Notes: generated from the sequence alone by a model not told the origin. A stretch of DNA of 64,000 nucleotides from Hyperoodon ampullatus (GCA_949752795.1 OX457060.1:103986949-104050948), one strand, 5' to 3'; positions 10,440 to 23,643 are shown, counted from the stretch's first letter. Made by a program: numbers and translations.

Positions 10440-11220
10440 GACTTTTATTATCTCTTCATGCCTGAGCTCAACACTGCACCTTCAGCCCTCACCTAAGGTC
10501 TAAATTCCCTGAGAAGACAGAGACCCCACAGTCTTCTCAGCCTACCTAGCTTTCCACTCTCTCTCATCCCTTTCTTCCCAATGCAGAGGGAAAGCAGCGT
10601 TTCTCTTGCCCAGGATTCATCCTGTCCAATGTGCTCCTTTCCTATTTCCTCCACTTTGTAGGTACCCTATGCCACCAATAACTGCATTCCTTGCATTCTT
10701 AATCAGTAATTTTCTTCTGCCTGTTTTCCCTAGTCTACAAGCTTATTCATGATTTCTCCATTCTGAAAAAAGACCTTTAATCAAGTCTTATCTCTTGGCT
10801 GTTTTTCTCTTTCCCTTCATCACTGCTAAACTTCTCAAGAGAGTAATCCAGATTCTCCTGTTCATTTAAAAAAAATCTTGTGTTTATAAGGTAACTCACC
10901 ACCCAACTCAGCTATTCCACTAAAACTGCTCTTGTGCAAACCACCATTGACCTCTCATTTGCCAAACTGAAGGTCTTAATTATAATTCTCAAAGATTTTT
11001 TAACCAAATTTGACCCTGTTGACCAGGGCCTCCTATCAGATCTGAAGCACTCTTAGGTTTTGGATTTTGTGTCATTTCTCTCTCAGGATTCTTTTCCAGC
11101 TTCTCTGAAAAAAAAATTTTTTTTTTTTTTTGGCAATTCTGGTAAAGTCATCCTTTCAATGTGAACTTTTCCAAATCTCATCTTCCGTGGTTGATGTCAT
11201 AATTTCTCATGGCATTTCCT
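10440..11220. other. Unclassified, possibly very old LINE-like sequence
   Basis: Phrases such as CACCATTGACCTCTCATTTG, TTTGACCCTGTTGACCAG and TCATTTCTCTCTCAGGATTC resemble a widely dispersed old mammalian retroelement, but I cannot name it. An A9T14 run sits at about 11108-11132. No gene seen. Confidence 0.3.
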
Positions 11221-11779
11221 GTCTTCTCTTTTAGTTGATTTGCAAACTAGAAAATCAGCTCTGACAGCATAGGAGAGTGAACTTGTGTCTTTGGGGGGTT
11301 TTGGAAGCATAACCTGAAGTTTTTCACCCTAAGCACAAAACCACTTTGAAGTTCTGAGTTTTATCTTAATTCAGGTAGATTTTATGTTCTAGTCAATATT
11401 ATATCCACCATCGTTTAATTAATAAAAGGTATAACTAAGACGTCAAATGAGGCAGTCTGTCTTTGGGAATTATTAGTATTATATTATTTTGCTTGAACCT
11501 CATCCCATGTCCTATGAGTCCCTCTCCATCTCTCTGGGACCTGGGGGTGTGGTATGTGTGGGTCTTAGGGAGGGTGTTCAAGCTTTCCTTAGTCACCTCT
11601 GACTTTGAGTTCCTGCTGCTTCTGGTGTAGTTCATTTTATATACTATTACATTATCCTTCTAGGACCATCCATACCTGTGAGGACAGTATCAACCAGATG
11701 ATATAGAAGAGGAACTCTTTTTTCCAAATTTTCCTGAACATGGCTGGTACAATGAATTTTTAAGTGTAGCAGAGTTACT

Positions 11780-12310
11780 AAAGGTTTGGTGCTATGGGGG
11801 AGGGAAAAAAAACCCTTTCCTCTACGCTTCTAAGTTTTTCTGGCTGGTCTAAGAATTAAATTGACATAAGAAATGATAACAGGAGAAATCAAATTTAATT
11901 TTATATGTACAGGAGTGTCACATCCATGGGAGGGTTAGAGACCCCACATATATGAGGGGTTCAAAGACAGAAAGGTAAAGTAAAGTATATATGCCACCCT
12001 GAGATAAGAAATGGGATAGGGGCCTGGGGCTTTCAAGGACAAGTGGGTCATTCATAGGATGATAAGTAGAAGAGCAGATGTTGGATAATTAGATGTTTGC
12101 CCTGCCATATATATGGGCCACTTGGATAAAATTTATATCTGATCATAACGCTTAATCTGGGAAAGAGCAATTTAAATTCTCCTACTTAATTAAAGAAGAG
12201 GCAGAAGTTTCTCTTGAACCTGCAGGGTCTCAATGCCTTTAGCTCGAAATAATCCTCATGCAAAAGTTTTGGGGCACACTTTGGGGAGGCTTGTTTTGAA
12301 CCCCTTCAAT
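11780..12310 (-). mobile_element. LTR-like block, unclassified (tentative)
   Basis: The sequence between TTTGGTGCTATGGGGGAGGG and TTGTTTTGAACCCCTTCAAT looks like an antisense ERV LTR (GGAGAAATCAAATTTAATTT followed by TGTACAGGAGTGTCACATCC). I cannot find clean TG...CA ends or a target duplication. Confidence 0.3.
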
Positions 12311-13096
12311 GCACCAGATGTCAGTTAAGTGTATCATTAAAAAAATAAATACAAATTGATACTAGCCATTCCTATTCATAAAATTTCTCAGTTAACTCAA
12401 CATATGATACTTTTTCATTTGCCTCAGATTCTTCTCTCCCTAATGTTTTTTTTCTTCTTCTAGATATTTCAGGGATCATTTCTGTAACCTCTTCTTGAAA
12501 ACTAAATTCTTTCAGCAAGAAGTATCTACCATAAGGTTTTTAATTATTTTTTTTCATGGCAAATGCTTGAAATTCTTTGCCATAGAGTAAAATGGATGTT
12601 CCAAGAGAAAACCCCTTTTATCTCCTGTGACTTAGTATAAATTGCTGCACTGCTGAGTTTACTCATTTTGTGCTTATTCCATTTGGAGTGTTCAAACTCT
12701 TTAAAGATGGCTTCCAAAGATTTATCTCTGGCCCCAACTTATGGTGAGCTTTTATTCTGTATCTTTAGCATATCCCCAACACATATCTGGCATTGCAAAA
12801 TTAAATAGAGCCCGAAATTGCACTTTTATTAATTCCTGCAAGTCTTTTTTTCCTGTTGTGTTCTTATATCTTAAATAAAACGATCATCATTTACTTAAGC
12901 ACTTTCTCTAAAAACCTCATTCATCTGTGACCTCATACTTCTTTCTCCCCTGCTCCCCTCATAGTTTATTCATTTAGTTACCAAGTCTCATCAATTCTAC
13001 CACTAAAATATTTTGGGGATTTTTTACCGCTTCTCAATTACCACTGTAGTTCTCCTGCCCTAGGCTCACATTGGTTATATATTTGGGTTATGCATT

Positions 13097-13339
13097 CACC
13101 TCTTGGGTGTCTTTTTTTTTTTTTTTTCCCGGTATGCGGGCCTCTCACGGTTGTAGCCTCTCCCATTGCGGAACACAGGCTCCGGACATGCAGGCCCAGC
13201 GGCCATGGCTCACAGGCCCAGCCGCTCTGCGGCGTGTGGGATCTTCCCGGACCGGGGCATAAACCCGTGTCCCCTGCACCGGCAGGCGGACTCTCAACCA
13301 CTGCGCCACCAGGGAAGCCCACCTTTTTGGTGTCTTTTT
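13097..13339 (-). mobile_element. Young CHR-type SINE with target duplication
   Basis: Antisense element: T17 tail, then a GGTATGCGGGCCTCTCACGG body, ending in GCGCCACCAGGGAAGCCC (tRNA-like head). Body about 13117-13319. The flanks 13097-13116 and 13320-13339 match in 18 of 20 positions. The B-box region carries one change (GGCATAAACCCG instead of GGCACGAACCCG). The 102- to 115-codon frames across it are SINE translations, not genes. Confidence 0.93.
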
Positions 13340-13639
13340 GCCTCAACTTTCTAATCTCCTTGTATTCGATTCACTGTTTTTTTCTTATTATTTATATTTT
13401 GAAAATGAAGGTCCATCAAGTTATTTTTGTGCCTTAATACTGTCTTTGACTATCTACTACCTAGAGGAAGAAATTCAAACTCATCTTCTTGCCTGTGTTT
13501 CCACTGTCATTCTCTATCTTGAATTTCTTCTATGCAGTGCACAGTTCAGCTCCTCTGGATGTGTTTATTTTCTGAACACATTCATTGATTGAACAACTTG
13601 TGTATGACAAGCATTATGGTAACTGTTGAGGACCGAAGG

Positions 13640-14480
13640 GGAAAACAAGCACCAGAAAGAGTTTCTACTCTCAAGAAGCTTCATTTTAAGCTTCTGCTGA
13701 TTTGATCATGCTGTTTTCTCTGCATAAAATATCATTCCCTCACTCGCCCCTGCCAAACTTCTATTCACTGTTCAAGTCCACACTTAATGCTATTTCTGTG
13801 AAGACTTTCTGTTTTACTCTAGAAAGGATGAATCATTCTGTCTGTATTCTGACCAAACATTTTTTGCTTTTGTATATTTTTGTTGATATTAGCTCCTTGC
13901 TCTTGTATTGCTGTAATCATTTGCTCTGTGGTTGTTCATTATCCACATGCTTGCTCTTTTTATTTGTTCTACTCAGTGATCTAGTCTCCGCTCTCTGATT
14001 GAAATCTCTTCAGTGGCTTCCATGGCTCCTAGATGAAGATCAACATTTTCACGTTAGGATTCTACTTTCTGCACAGTCTGGCCTACATTACCAGACTAGT
14101 CTCATACTTGCTGTGCCCCCATTCTTTGCTCTCAAGTCACTCACTCAAATGCCTTCTCAAATGGTTATTCACAGGACTTTAGCACATGTTATTCCTTTAC
14201 TCTAAAAATCTACCAGCATCCTCCTTTCATTTTATTTAGCTCGCCCTGACTCTGCCATCAAATCTCAGCTTAATCATCATAGATCAGTTTCTCCTATTAT
14301 ATACTTCATAGTCTTACCTATTTGTAATGCTTATTTATTAATATCCATCTACCTTACTCGTGTACAACGTTAAAGCAGAAACGGTATCTTTTTTTCCCTC
14401 ACCTTTGATCCCCAGTTCCTAAGAGAATGTGTCTCTCCTTCCATCTCTCTCTCATTCAACATATACATTGAATGAACAAG
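13640..14480 (+). mobile_element. L2 LINE relic
   Basis: Contains L2-like phrases: CTGTTTTCTCTGCATAAAAT, TTCACTGTTCAAGTCCACAC, CTGCACAGTCTGGCCTACAT and a closing ATTCAACATATACATTGAAT. Several fragments in the same orientation suggest one long, eroded element. Short frames (13702-13998, 13999-14205) are not credible genes. Confidence 0.5.
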
Positions 14481-15284
14481 AACTTATTTATTTTATAGCA
14501 AGATTGTAAGCTCCCTCCTTGAGAACAAGACCCATGGATTCCTCATATGGGTATCCTCAGAGTCAAACTCAGTGCCTGAGTCAGAGTCAAACATTTATTT
14601 CAGGCATACTGTACTGAATTAGGCTTTAATTATTTAACACAATCATGAATGTGTAGTCAATGACAGATGCGTGGTGTTTAGGGATCTGTAAATGTGGTTC
14701 AAATTAACCCACTGAAGTACAGATAATAAAATAACTATGATGCAGATTATAATGAAGTTTTATATTTTTTCATTAATTTCTATATCTTAGTTAATCTTAA
14801 TAGTTTAAAGTGTATATTGTTATTTTTCTGGCTTTCCATAAGGTGGTAGTTTTCCACTGTACTGTCTTTTCTTAAGCATTAAACTCTGATATAAAGCTTC
14901 AGTGGGACAAAGCCATATTTAATTTCCCATTTTCACCAAAGACAATCAAGACCTATTTCCCTTGTTTAACATTATTCAGTGGCTTCAGTTATAACCAGTC
15001 AGTTTTTAAAAATTAAATAATCACAATGGAATGAGGGATCATTTTGTGTATTCTTCTGCATTTTCTAATTACATTAAATTCATTCTGGAGTTAAGAACAC
15101 TTAAGCTTGTTTGAAAGTTCTCCCATGGAACCAGATGAGGGTTTTCCCCCCACCAATGCAGAGGACATGTGTGCATGTTCTGAGAAACTGGATAGGGCAT
15201 GCTATAGAACCTGTGCGTATGTGGTATACCTTACAGTCTTCATGGATCCCTTCCATTAACACCATAACACTTGAAGGGTGGAAA
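14481..15284. other. No gene; possible L2-like start
   Basis: The first 150 bases (GATTGTAAGCTCCCTCCTTG, GTGCCTGAGTCAGAGTC) may continue L2-like material. The rest is AT-rich and unassigned. Confidence 0.4.
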
Positions 15285-15505
15285 TGACTTGGGCTTTGGT
15301 AACAAAGGTCTAGGTTCACCTTCCAGGTTACTAGCTATATGACTGTGAGTGAGTTACTACCTTTTGAGCTTCAGTTTTGAAATCTTTGAGAAGGGGATAA
15401 TATACATATCAAAATATCATTGTGACAAGTAAATGAGCTTTTACAGGTAGAGATTTAAATACAATGCTTGGTATATAACAGGAATTGAGTAAATGTTAGC
15501 TATCT
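15285..15505 (+). mobile_element. MIR SINE
   Basis: ACTTGGGCTTTGGTAACAAA, TACTAGCTATATGACTGTGA, GAAGGGGATAATATACATAT and a closing GGAATTGAGTAAATGTTAGC follow the MIR order in sense, with heavy divergence. Confidence 0.65.
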
Positions 15506-16639
15506 TTTTTAATAATAACAGTAATATTGTTTTTAATCATAATTAGTAAGAAAGTTATCTTAAATTATTCTAACCAATAAAACTACCACTGGCCAAATCA
15601 AGGTTTTATTCTTCAGTAAATAGTTTAATTGTTAATAACTTTTTCTATGTCACATTTAAGCCTTTTCTGTATTCAAAGACAAGTACATTGTTGGTTCAGG
15701 ATATGTCTCCCTCTCAAGGTTTCTCTCAGTTTGTTCTCCAAGACCCAAGAATGAGGCTCATCATGTTTTCCTCCAGATAACGGCTGTAGCCTGAACTTGG
15801 GTGGTTTTTGTCCATACCATGCATCTCTTCTCTTAAAAGAGAGGAATCTTCTAACAGAGGTGAATCTTCTTAAAATCTTCTTCAGAGTTTTGTAATCTTT
15901 AGAGCTGTGGAGTGATACTTCTTTTCCATTAAAGTTCATTGAAATAAACTTCTATATAAAAATATTGGAAAATTTATGAATAAATTGTGGAAAGTTACTT
16001 TATTAAGTGAAAAGAAATTACAAATCGAGACCCAAAAGTTAAATGGAAAGTTATGGTCAGGTACAGTAAAGCAGAGATGGATGTGTGCAGAAACAAAAAT
16101 AAAATAGACATGCAGCAAGAAGCAGAGGGAAGAGTTCATGAGGCTTCAGAGGCCCAGAGAGAGAGAGCTGGATGATCTGATTCTGGTTCTTCAGTCCTCG
16201 TTATAGATGCTTGTCTTGCTCTATGTATAAGATAGCTTTTGTCTTAGGTTGGGTTCTCCAAGCTAAAGGGACATTAAATAAGTTGTCTGTGAAATACTCT
16301 TTGTGATAGGTCAGTTTCTTCAATATAAGGAGACCTTAAACAAGGAATCCATATGCAAGTAATTTATTGAGGAAGTGCTCCCAGATTAACTGATAAGGGA
16401 GTGAGGGAAGGTAAGCAGCAAAGGTGCTATTTCAAGCAATGGTGGTGACAGCTTGATCCAGCAGGGGATTTTAGAATGTAAGTTACAATGCACTGTTTGT
16501 CCTGACTCAAGGCAAAGTTGCTGGGCTTTCATATTCCCTTACCAATCATTCATTGGCTTGCAGCCACCTTGGGAGGCAGTGGTGGTTGTAAACTCTCAAG
16601 AACTTCCTGCTCTCTGCTTATGCTGGCAAAGATGCTTCA
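15506..16639. other. No gene recognised; possible old repeat after 16320
   Basis: An 88-codon minus-strand frame (15673-15939) has a basic composition but no domain I recognise. The stretch around 16320-16640 (GCAAGTAATTTATTGAGGAA, GTGCTCCCAGATTAACTGAT) looks like a dispersed old repeat of unknown family. Confidence 0.35.
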
Positions 16640-16769
16640 CTAGCTCAAGGCCCTCTTTTTAAAGAGGATGGCTGGAGTAGTCTCTAGAACCATAAGAGAA
16701 TAAATCTCTGTTGTTTTAAGCCACCAAGTTTATGGTAATTTTTCACTGTGGCCACAAAAAACTAATACA
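16640..16769 (+). mobile_element. MLT1-type LTR 3' end
   Basis: AATAAATCTCTGTTGTTTTA, AGCCACCAAGTTTATGGTAA and a terminal ACTAATACAG reproduce the 3' end of older MLT1-type LTRs, including the AATAAA signal. The 5' part is not recognisable. Confidence 0.55.
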
Positions 16770-17724
16770 GATTTTATTACAGAATCAGTAGACAAAAAAA
16801 TTACTCTATCAAATGTTACATAGCTTTCTAAGTGCTTAATCTCATATTCTATAACTAATCCCATCGTGTTCTTTGGATCACTCTTTGACTAGCACTGTAC
16901 ACTTATATCCATATAACAGATGCCCTTCTTTGCTTCAGCCATCTCAAATGAGTTTCAGTTACTTGCAGTCAAAAGAATGTTGACTAAAGATTGCCTCCAT
17001 TCTTCCTTGTCCTTAAGACAACAGACATTTATCTATAAAGCTGACCGATACTCCTTCCTTGATATTACGCCATAGCCAAATCTACTGGAAGCCATTTCTC
17101 CCTTTCACGAAGGCTGAAGATGTGGGAGACTTTCCATTTGTAGCCCTACCATTGGCAGCTGCCCGTGATACATCTATTGTATCAAAATACATGATGGCTG
17201 AATTAAATTTTTTTGTCAAGCAGTTAAGAAATTTGTGGACTGGTCCTAATATGGTTCCACCTTCCTTAATTATTAAGTCCTTTGAGAGTGTTCAATATTT
17301 CTCTAGGCAATCTATTTGTTTTATTATGTCTATTTATTGGGTTTGTTTTGTTTTCCGTAATAGACACTCATAACCAAAATAATAGTGCTGATCTTATCTT
17401 TGGGTTAGATAATTTCTATCTCTACTCAACACATTTTTTTTTTCTCTTTCTTCATTAGGATATTTACTTACTAGGTCATTTTTTTCTTTTCTCTCATATA
17501 CAGATATCCTTTTGTTTTTTTCTACTAAATTTCAACAGAACAAACTTACTTTATATGAACTATTATAAACTTATTAATGTGTTGTAGAATGACACTATGT
17601 TAAATGGAAGGAAATTATAGAATTAGTGACAGCTTAAGACCAAAAATTTCAATTCATAACTATGCTCTTTCTGATTTTATATCTGTTGATAATTTTATGT
17701 TTTTAATCTAATAAAAAACTTGTG

Positions 17725-17865
17725 ATAGGTGCTTTTTAAAAATATGTCACCACACAGATATTACATAGTTATTGATCATATTTCCCACACTGTACATTTC
17801 ATACCCATGACATTTATTTTGCAACTGGATGTTTGTATCTCTTAATCTACCTAACCTCTTGTGGT
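17725..17865 (-). mobile_element. Old L1 fragment
   Basis: ATATTACATAGTTATTGATC, CCCACACTGTACATTTCATA and TGTTTGTATCTCTTAATCTA match the antisense of a familiar L1 3' segment. No flanking duplication seen. Confidence 0.55.
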
Positions 17866-20400
17866 TGGTGTTTTACAGAAAAGGGAAAAGAAGAAAGTAA
17901 ACTAGGATTTTGCATTACAAAACTGATTGGCATATTTAAATTTTATAATCTGAAATAATATGTTTGAAAGTACTTGGCATTTCTTAAAACAATATATAAA
18001 GAACACAGAGTTTAAATGAAATGACCCCATTTCTCTCTCTTTATGCTATCAATTAAAGGCAAAAATTTCACCAGCTCATTTAATACTTTCTAAAGTGAAA
18101 GAGTCATTAACAGAATTGCATTTCTCTGTGGTCTTTGCTACATTTAAATTTCTGTAATGTGTTTTTTCTGAAAAAGAATTTTAAAGGCTTTAAAAGAACT
18201 TTTGTATTTAAATCCAGAATCAGTCCCTTACCAACTTGTGTTTTTGATTTCCATGTTCTGACCTTGGAAGAAAAATTTTAACATGTAAAATATAAATTTG
18301 TTAAAATAATCTCATTGTGATCATGATTTGAATGATTATACCCATCCCTCAGTATTAGAGATGATATTGAAAATTAACTAGAAGAGAGTTGGAACTAATG
18401 TTTGATGTTGTACTTTTGAAAATAAATGCAAATGATGTGAGAAAAGTACAATATCATGCTGTGTGTTTAATATTTCCAATTTAAATTGCTCTGATTTGCC
18501 TCATATGTGAAAATAATATGGGGCAAACTTGTCTATTCCTCTCCCCAGATTTTTTTAAGTGAGATAAAAAAGGAACTATGGTTATAAATTATCATTTTAA
18601 CTGTAACTTTTGATTTTGGAAATAATTACATAAAGAACACAATTTTGAACAGTTGATAGGTGTTTTAGAAGAAGATCTGGCTATGGGGTAACATTAAAGA
18701 AGGTGCTTTGGTCAGCTTCACGTCTGTTGTCTTAACATATGATACCCAGAATATTGAACAGTTCTGAAATGGGAAATATTAGCTCCCTGTGGTCTTCTCA
18801 GCTAATGTCGATTTTGTTCTGAATTCAAGCACACACTAACCAAGCCCGCTGGCAAATAAGTGCTTGGGCTTAGATTTATGATATGAATTTATTACAGTTT
18901 ACTCTTTCTAGGCTCTTTTTGAGAAGATGAAGTTTATCAGCATGGACCCAAACAAATAGCACATTCTTTCTCTTTTGGGACTTTCACACTACTTCAAATA
19001 AACTGGTATGTGCTTGGTTTACCACACGATGGCGCTAAACGAATGCCTTACAATGAAAGCAAGTTAAAAAAAAAAAAGTCGTTTTCAAACTGTATAACCT
19101 GACAACTCAAATTTTCCATTAAAACATGAACGTGACCTAACTCGGTTTTCCTATTTCACAGAACATTTTTAATATTAAAAATATTATCAGTATATTCTCT
19201 TTATATTGAGAATTCCCCCTCTCCCACCGTAGACTGATAGAATTATTAGTAATCAGTGAAAGCAGGTAGATGTTAATGGCATAGTTGTTTGGTTCTATTT
19301 TTAGTAAAAAGAATGATCATACATTTATATTGAGTAGTAAAATAGTAGTGTTAACTTTTTGTCAATGTATAACTCTTCCAAACCTCATTTATTTCAGTAT
19401 TTCATTACTGTAAAGTGTTTTATTTTTTTCTTTTCCTCTTGTATTATTCTCAGGACACCCCTCAGAGGTAAGTAATAAAATAAATATTATAATTTTAAAG
19501 ATGGAAAATATATTACCTAGATATTAAAATTTCAGGACAGGTGAGAAACAGTGAGTCTTTTAAAAGGGGACAATTTTGAGGCCAACATTAGCACGCCTAC
19601 CAACCAAACTGAAATAAAACCAATTGGTAGGAGTACACTTATTTTAAAAAGAAATATGAGACAACAGAAAGAAAGTAAGATGAATGTGATTATTTATATT
19701 AGCGTTAAACCTTATATTCTGTTTTCTACTCTGATAAAACCTAGGTTTAAAAAAGAAAAATTCATTCCTATATTCATTCGATTTTCATGTGACACAATTT
19801 TTTTCCCTTGTTGTATTTCAAGCACCTTATTAGTTTGAGTTGCTTAAAATGCTTCAGTCAATTCAGCCTGTGGCAGATAATCTGTTTGTGAGTTCATTCT
19901 GTTAGGAAAAAATTCCTGCTAGTCTATTTAGGTTGCCCTTTGATTAACAGAAATTCCAAACTATTATATAATCTCTGTATACCATCTTGCTCTTTATTTC
20001 TACTCATATTATCCCATATCCTGTCTTATTCATTGTTTGACCCCACTTGCCATTATGTGTTTCCTCAGCCTCCTTGGATAATAGAAGACAATCATTGATA
20101 TGAATGCCTCTAATTTTTCCCTAAATCTTCCACGGTGGGAAACTAAGCACAGAACTCCTAGTTGTCTTGTGGATGCTTCTGAGAATGAACAACTATTGAC
20201 CCATTTCTCTTTACTGATTTATTTGGATGTGTAAACTATACTATATGTACAATCATAGAGGTTGTCTATTAAAAGAAAAGGAAAGCTTGTCTATCTGATT
20301 TCATCTCTGGATAAGTCCATTCTCTATTATTTAGCTGGCTGACTTAAATCACTTTTGTGTGCAGAACATCAAAGGTACAGAGAAAGGACTCATGTAACAA
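17866..20400. other. Long stretch without recognised repeats or genes
   Basis: About 2.5 kb of AT-rich DNA in which I recognise no transposon family, unusual for this window. It holds the CTCF-like motif at 19022-19036. A 95-codon frame at 19551-19838 has no domain. Freedom from repeats can mark functional noncoding DNA, but very old repeats would also be invisible by eye. Confidence 0.4.
19022..19036 (+). promoter_or_regulatory. CTCF-like motif
   Basis: CCACACGATGGCGCT matches the vertebrate CTCF core (CCACyAGrTGGCGCT form) at 13 of 15 positions; the two differences are at positions 5 and 6. It contains CpGs and lies in repeat-free DNA. Motif match only; occupancy is unknown. Confidence 0.35.
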
Positions 20401-20406
20401 ATTGCA

Positions 20407-20520
20407 CTTTCCCTCTTACCTCCTTCCCCTCCTCGCTCTTCTCTTTTTCACTCTTCCTTTTGTCTCCCTTTCTCTCTCCTCCTCTCTCCTACCTTACTCT
20501 TAAATTTGGAATTCTAAGTT
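20407..20520. repeat. Pyrimidine-rich low-complexity tract
   Basis: CCCTCTTACCTCCTTCCCCT and following CT-rich words form about 100 bp with few purines. No strict period. The frame over it (20355-20597) is a compositional artefact. Confidence 0.65.
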
Positions 20521-22134
20521 CTCAAAAGCAGACAAGAAAGACAAGGAATGAGGGGAAACACACAATTGTCAAATTACAACCTCAAGGGACACAGTAATAA
20601 ACATCGACCTGAAGTTATTTTGGACTTTATTGCATGGTTATTATAGGCACATACAAACCATATGTAAATAAACTTGTGACCCACTTACATATTAATCTTG
20701 GAAGTCATAACTAACTTATTAAGTGCTGCTCAGTCTGTCATGAAATTTCTCTGTCCTCAGCATGAAAGATTATCCCTATTAAAAATAACATCAATATTTT
20801 CATTTCCATAGCTTTAAATATGGAGCCAAAATAAGCATTTGTGAACTGCTGCTTCATCCTGTCATCCTCATCTATTTGGCCATGATAATTACACTGCTAT
20901 AACCAGCTTGAATTCTCTTTAGTTCTAACTCTAAAATGACCCATGTTACTATGATGAATATGTGTTTTTATGGACCTGGCTTCATTTCCTCATCCTCAGG
21001 ATCGGGTGATTGTGTTTCCTCTCTGGATGAATTAGAGTAGTATGTTTGAGATTATATTTCATTAGTTTTATTGCTGCTTGTTAAAGTTTTATTATCCTCT
21101 CTGTTTTATATTTCAGGCTGGCAACACTTGCCAGCATGCTAAGTGACTTGATATATACGAATCATAACTCTGTGACCTAAGAATATGCTGTCTGCAAATA
21201 TAATGGTGTCTTAGAAGTGATATTTTATAATGCTATTAAACATATGCATCCACAGAATAGCTTTCCCAAATTAAGGATCTTTATTTCAAATTTTCTTTCA
21301 TCCCAGTTAAAATATTCAGCATTTTTCTTAAGTGGTACATAATATACTTTAAATAAGAGTTCATTCATTCTGGATGATTTTCATCCATTTCACATAATTG
21401 TTATCTACTATGAAATTATAATTCTATAATGTCTATAAAGCAATCTTGCACTTAGGTAAAATCTGAAACCACTTGGTGCTATTTAGGTTGATGTCTTTTT
21501 ACTCAGCTGAATAAACAGTTAGGTGGGTATAATGGATAGTTACATATCACATAATTGAATTAGAGCTGGACAGGTTGAGTAGGAAGTACATATCCTACCA
21601 TAGTTACAACCCCTATTCCTTCAAACTCAAATACTGTGATTTCTCATTCTGTAAATGAAGATTAAGAATGTAGCACTCCCTGATACATTTATAGTAAATA
21701 TTAAAATGTGTGCAATTATCGTAGAGGACATGATTCAAATAAACTACCTGAAATTAGATTCCTTAAGGGCAAATTTGCTTAAAATTTTTTATTTTTCAGA
21801 AAAAAGAAATATCTTAGTTTTCTGGTAAAGAGACTATTATCTGCAACCACTGTCAATAACTTAGTCTCTTGAAGGAGAATGATTAGTTTATGAATATTTA
21901 TTAAGGTACCACTATGTGCCAAAGGATATTTATGTATTTTTGTACTTTATGTAATTGAAACTAGTAGTTGATATAAAAAATTTCTACTTAGCTGGATGTT
22001 TACCACCAGTAACTTAAAATTCCTTGGACACTTTAGAAAAGAAAGGAGCATATTCTATGTTTTTATAGGTTTTTTCTTTCTTGGTAATACTCTAACACTT
22101 AAAAAATTAAATAAAATTTGGTTAGTCATTAGCT
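20521..22134. other. No gene or repeat recognised
   Basis: AT-rich, stops in all frames, no family recognised. Confidence 0.45.
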
Positions 22135-22341
22135 TCTCCTTACTCATTTTTTTCTTGATGTGGAACATTTTTAAAGTCTTTATTGAATTTGTTACGATAT
22201 TGCTTCTGTTTTACATTTTGGTTTTTTGGCCACAAGGCATGTGAGATCTAACTCCCCAGCCAGGGGTTGAACCCACACCCCCTGCATTGGAAGGTGATGT
22301 TGACCACTGGACCACCAGGGAAATCCCTCTCCTTACTCATT
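22135..22341 (-). mobile_element. Older CHR-1-type tRNA-derived SINE with perfect target duplication
   Basis: The element at 22149-22327 is antisense. Its 3' part reads TTTAAAGTCTTTATTGAATT then TTTTTTGGCCACAAGGCATG. The tRNA-like head ends in CCACTGGACCACCAGGGAAA, with the B-box region in GGGGTTGAACCCACACC. It is bounded by a perfect 14-bp duplication, TCTCCTTACTCATT, at 22135-22148 and 22328-22341. It differs from the young 200-bp SINEs in body and tail, so it belongs to another CHR subfamily. Confidence 0.92.
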
Positions 22342-23254
22342 AAATTCAAAATAGGACAAAACACAGTCTGTGAGAAAAAGAAGCAACATGGAAATGTCAA
22401 CTTACTAGTTCTTGGGGTAGACAGAAATCCCACACTTGCCTCCTGTTGAGTGGCAACGCAGAGCTGTAGATCCATCCGTGAGCACCTAGCACTGCACTGT
22501 GTCCCAGCATTTCATCTCAGGTGCCAGGGAAGCATTGAGGACATTTGTGTCTCCAAGGTTAGAGAACTCTTGAGGTCTCTGTCCTGTGACTTAACTATGG
22601 AGATTTTTATTGTTTCCCACTGATTCCAAAAGCCCAAGGGGTCCTAAAAGAGAATGATCTGCAGACCTCCCGAGAGAATTCCAGTTGTCTTCTCAAGAGC
22701 CTGGAGTTTGACAATACAATAAAACATAATAAGTAAATTATTTGGAAACTTAAGTATTCACATGTGATGGGAACAAAAAATGGTAATGTGTGAATGCTTA
22801 CCCCTCCCCACTTTTGTCCCCTCTTTTCTCTTTGCCTCTGGCCTCCAAGGAAAATTCTTTCAGTTCTTATGTTACTTTGATGCTGCTTTGGGCCGTTAAA
22901 ATAAAACAGAAAAAAATAAAGCAAAAAATAAAAAAAGGGAGGATGGAGTATTTACTTTGGGAAGAGAAAAAAAGAACAGCGACTGGAGAAGAGTGAGAGA
23001 GGAAGGAAAGGCAAAGATGCTTGCGGGATGGTGGGGCTGAGTCGGGTGCTCGGTTGGGAGTTGAGAGTATCAGAGAGGAAGATTTTTAGGAGTTGCTCTA
23101 TCCATGTGGTGGGAATGTTAAGAGTTATAAAAGTGGGAAATATGGATATTTAAGGTGATTTGTAGTTTTTAAAGTCTGTTTCCATCCTGTTGCTATTTTA
23201 TAAAGGACATCTTTAAATGATTTGAATATCTTTTAATTCCTTCCAGTTACTCAA
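22342..23254. other. No gene recognised; A/G-rich patch at 22900-23010
   Basis: Unassigned sequence. A run rich in AAAATAAA and GAGAGAGG words follows a CT-rich stretch near 22800. Several short frames here carry no domain. Confidence 0.4.
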
Positions 23255-23571
23255 CAGTTGGCCCTCTGTCTCCAAGGTTCTGTATCTGAGGATTCAACCA
23301 TGGGAAACGTTAAAAAAAAAAAAAAATCCTGAAAGTCCCCAAAAGCAAAACTTGCATTTGCTGTGCACTGACAACTATTTACATAGCATTTACATTGTAC
23401 TTACAACTATTTACATATTATTTACAGTGTATTGGGTATTAGAAGTAATATAGAGATGATTTAAAGTATATGGGCGGATATGCATATGTTATCTGCAAAT
23501 ACTGCACCATTTTGGTATTGCGGGGGTGGTGTCCTGGAACAAATCCCCAGAAGTTATGGAGGGATGACAAT
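23255..23571 (-). mobile_element. Tigger/MER2-like DNA transposon (non-autonomous)
   Basis: It starts CAGTTGGCCCTCTGTCTCCA and ends with GGAGGGATGACA, near-complementary termini as expected for the MER2/Tigger type. Internal landmarks ACAACTATTTACATAGCATT and AGAGATGATTTAAAGTATAT are characteristic. Strand is given relative to my memory of the MER2 consensus. An A15 run sits at about 23312. An ACTTACAACTATTTACATA segment appears duplicated at 23388-23420. No transposase remains. Confidence 0.72.
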
Positions 23572-23643
23572 ATTATGTTTCTTTGACTGTAAGTCTGAGC
23601 TGAGCCTGGATCACCTGGGCCTAGTTGTTACTTGGTTTACATT

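Noticed and set aside
15673..15939. 88-codon basic minus-strand frame, considered as a retro-pseudogene piece
   Set aside because: No parent gene recognised, no poly-A tail or target duplication seen.
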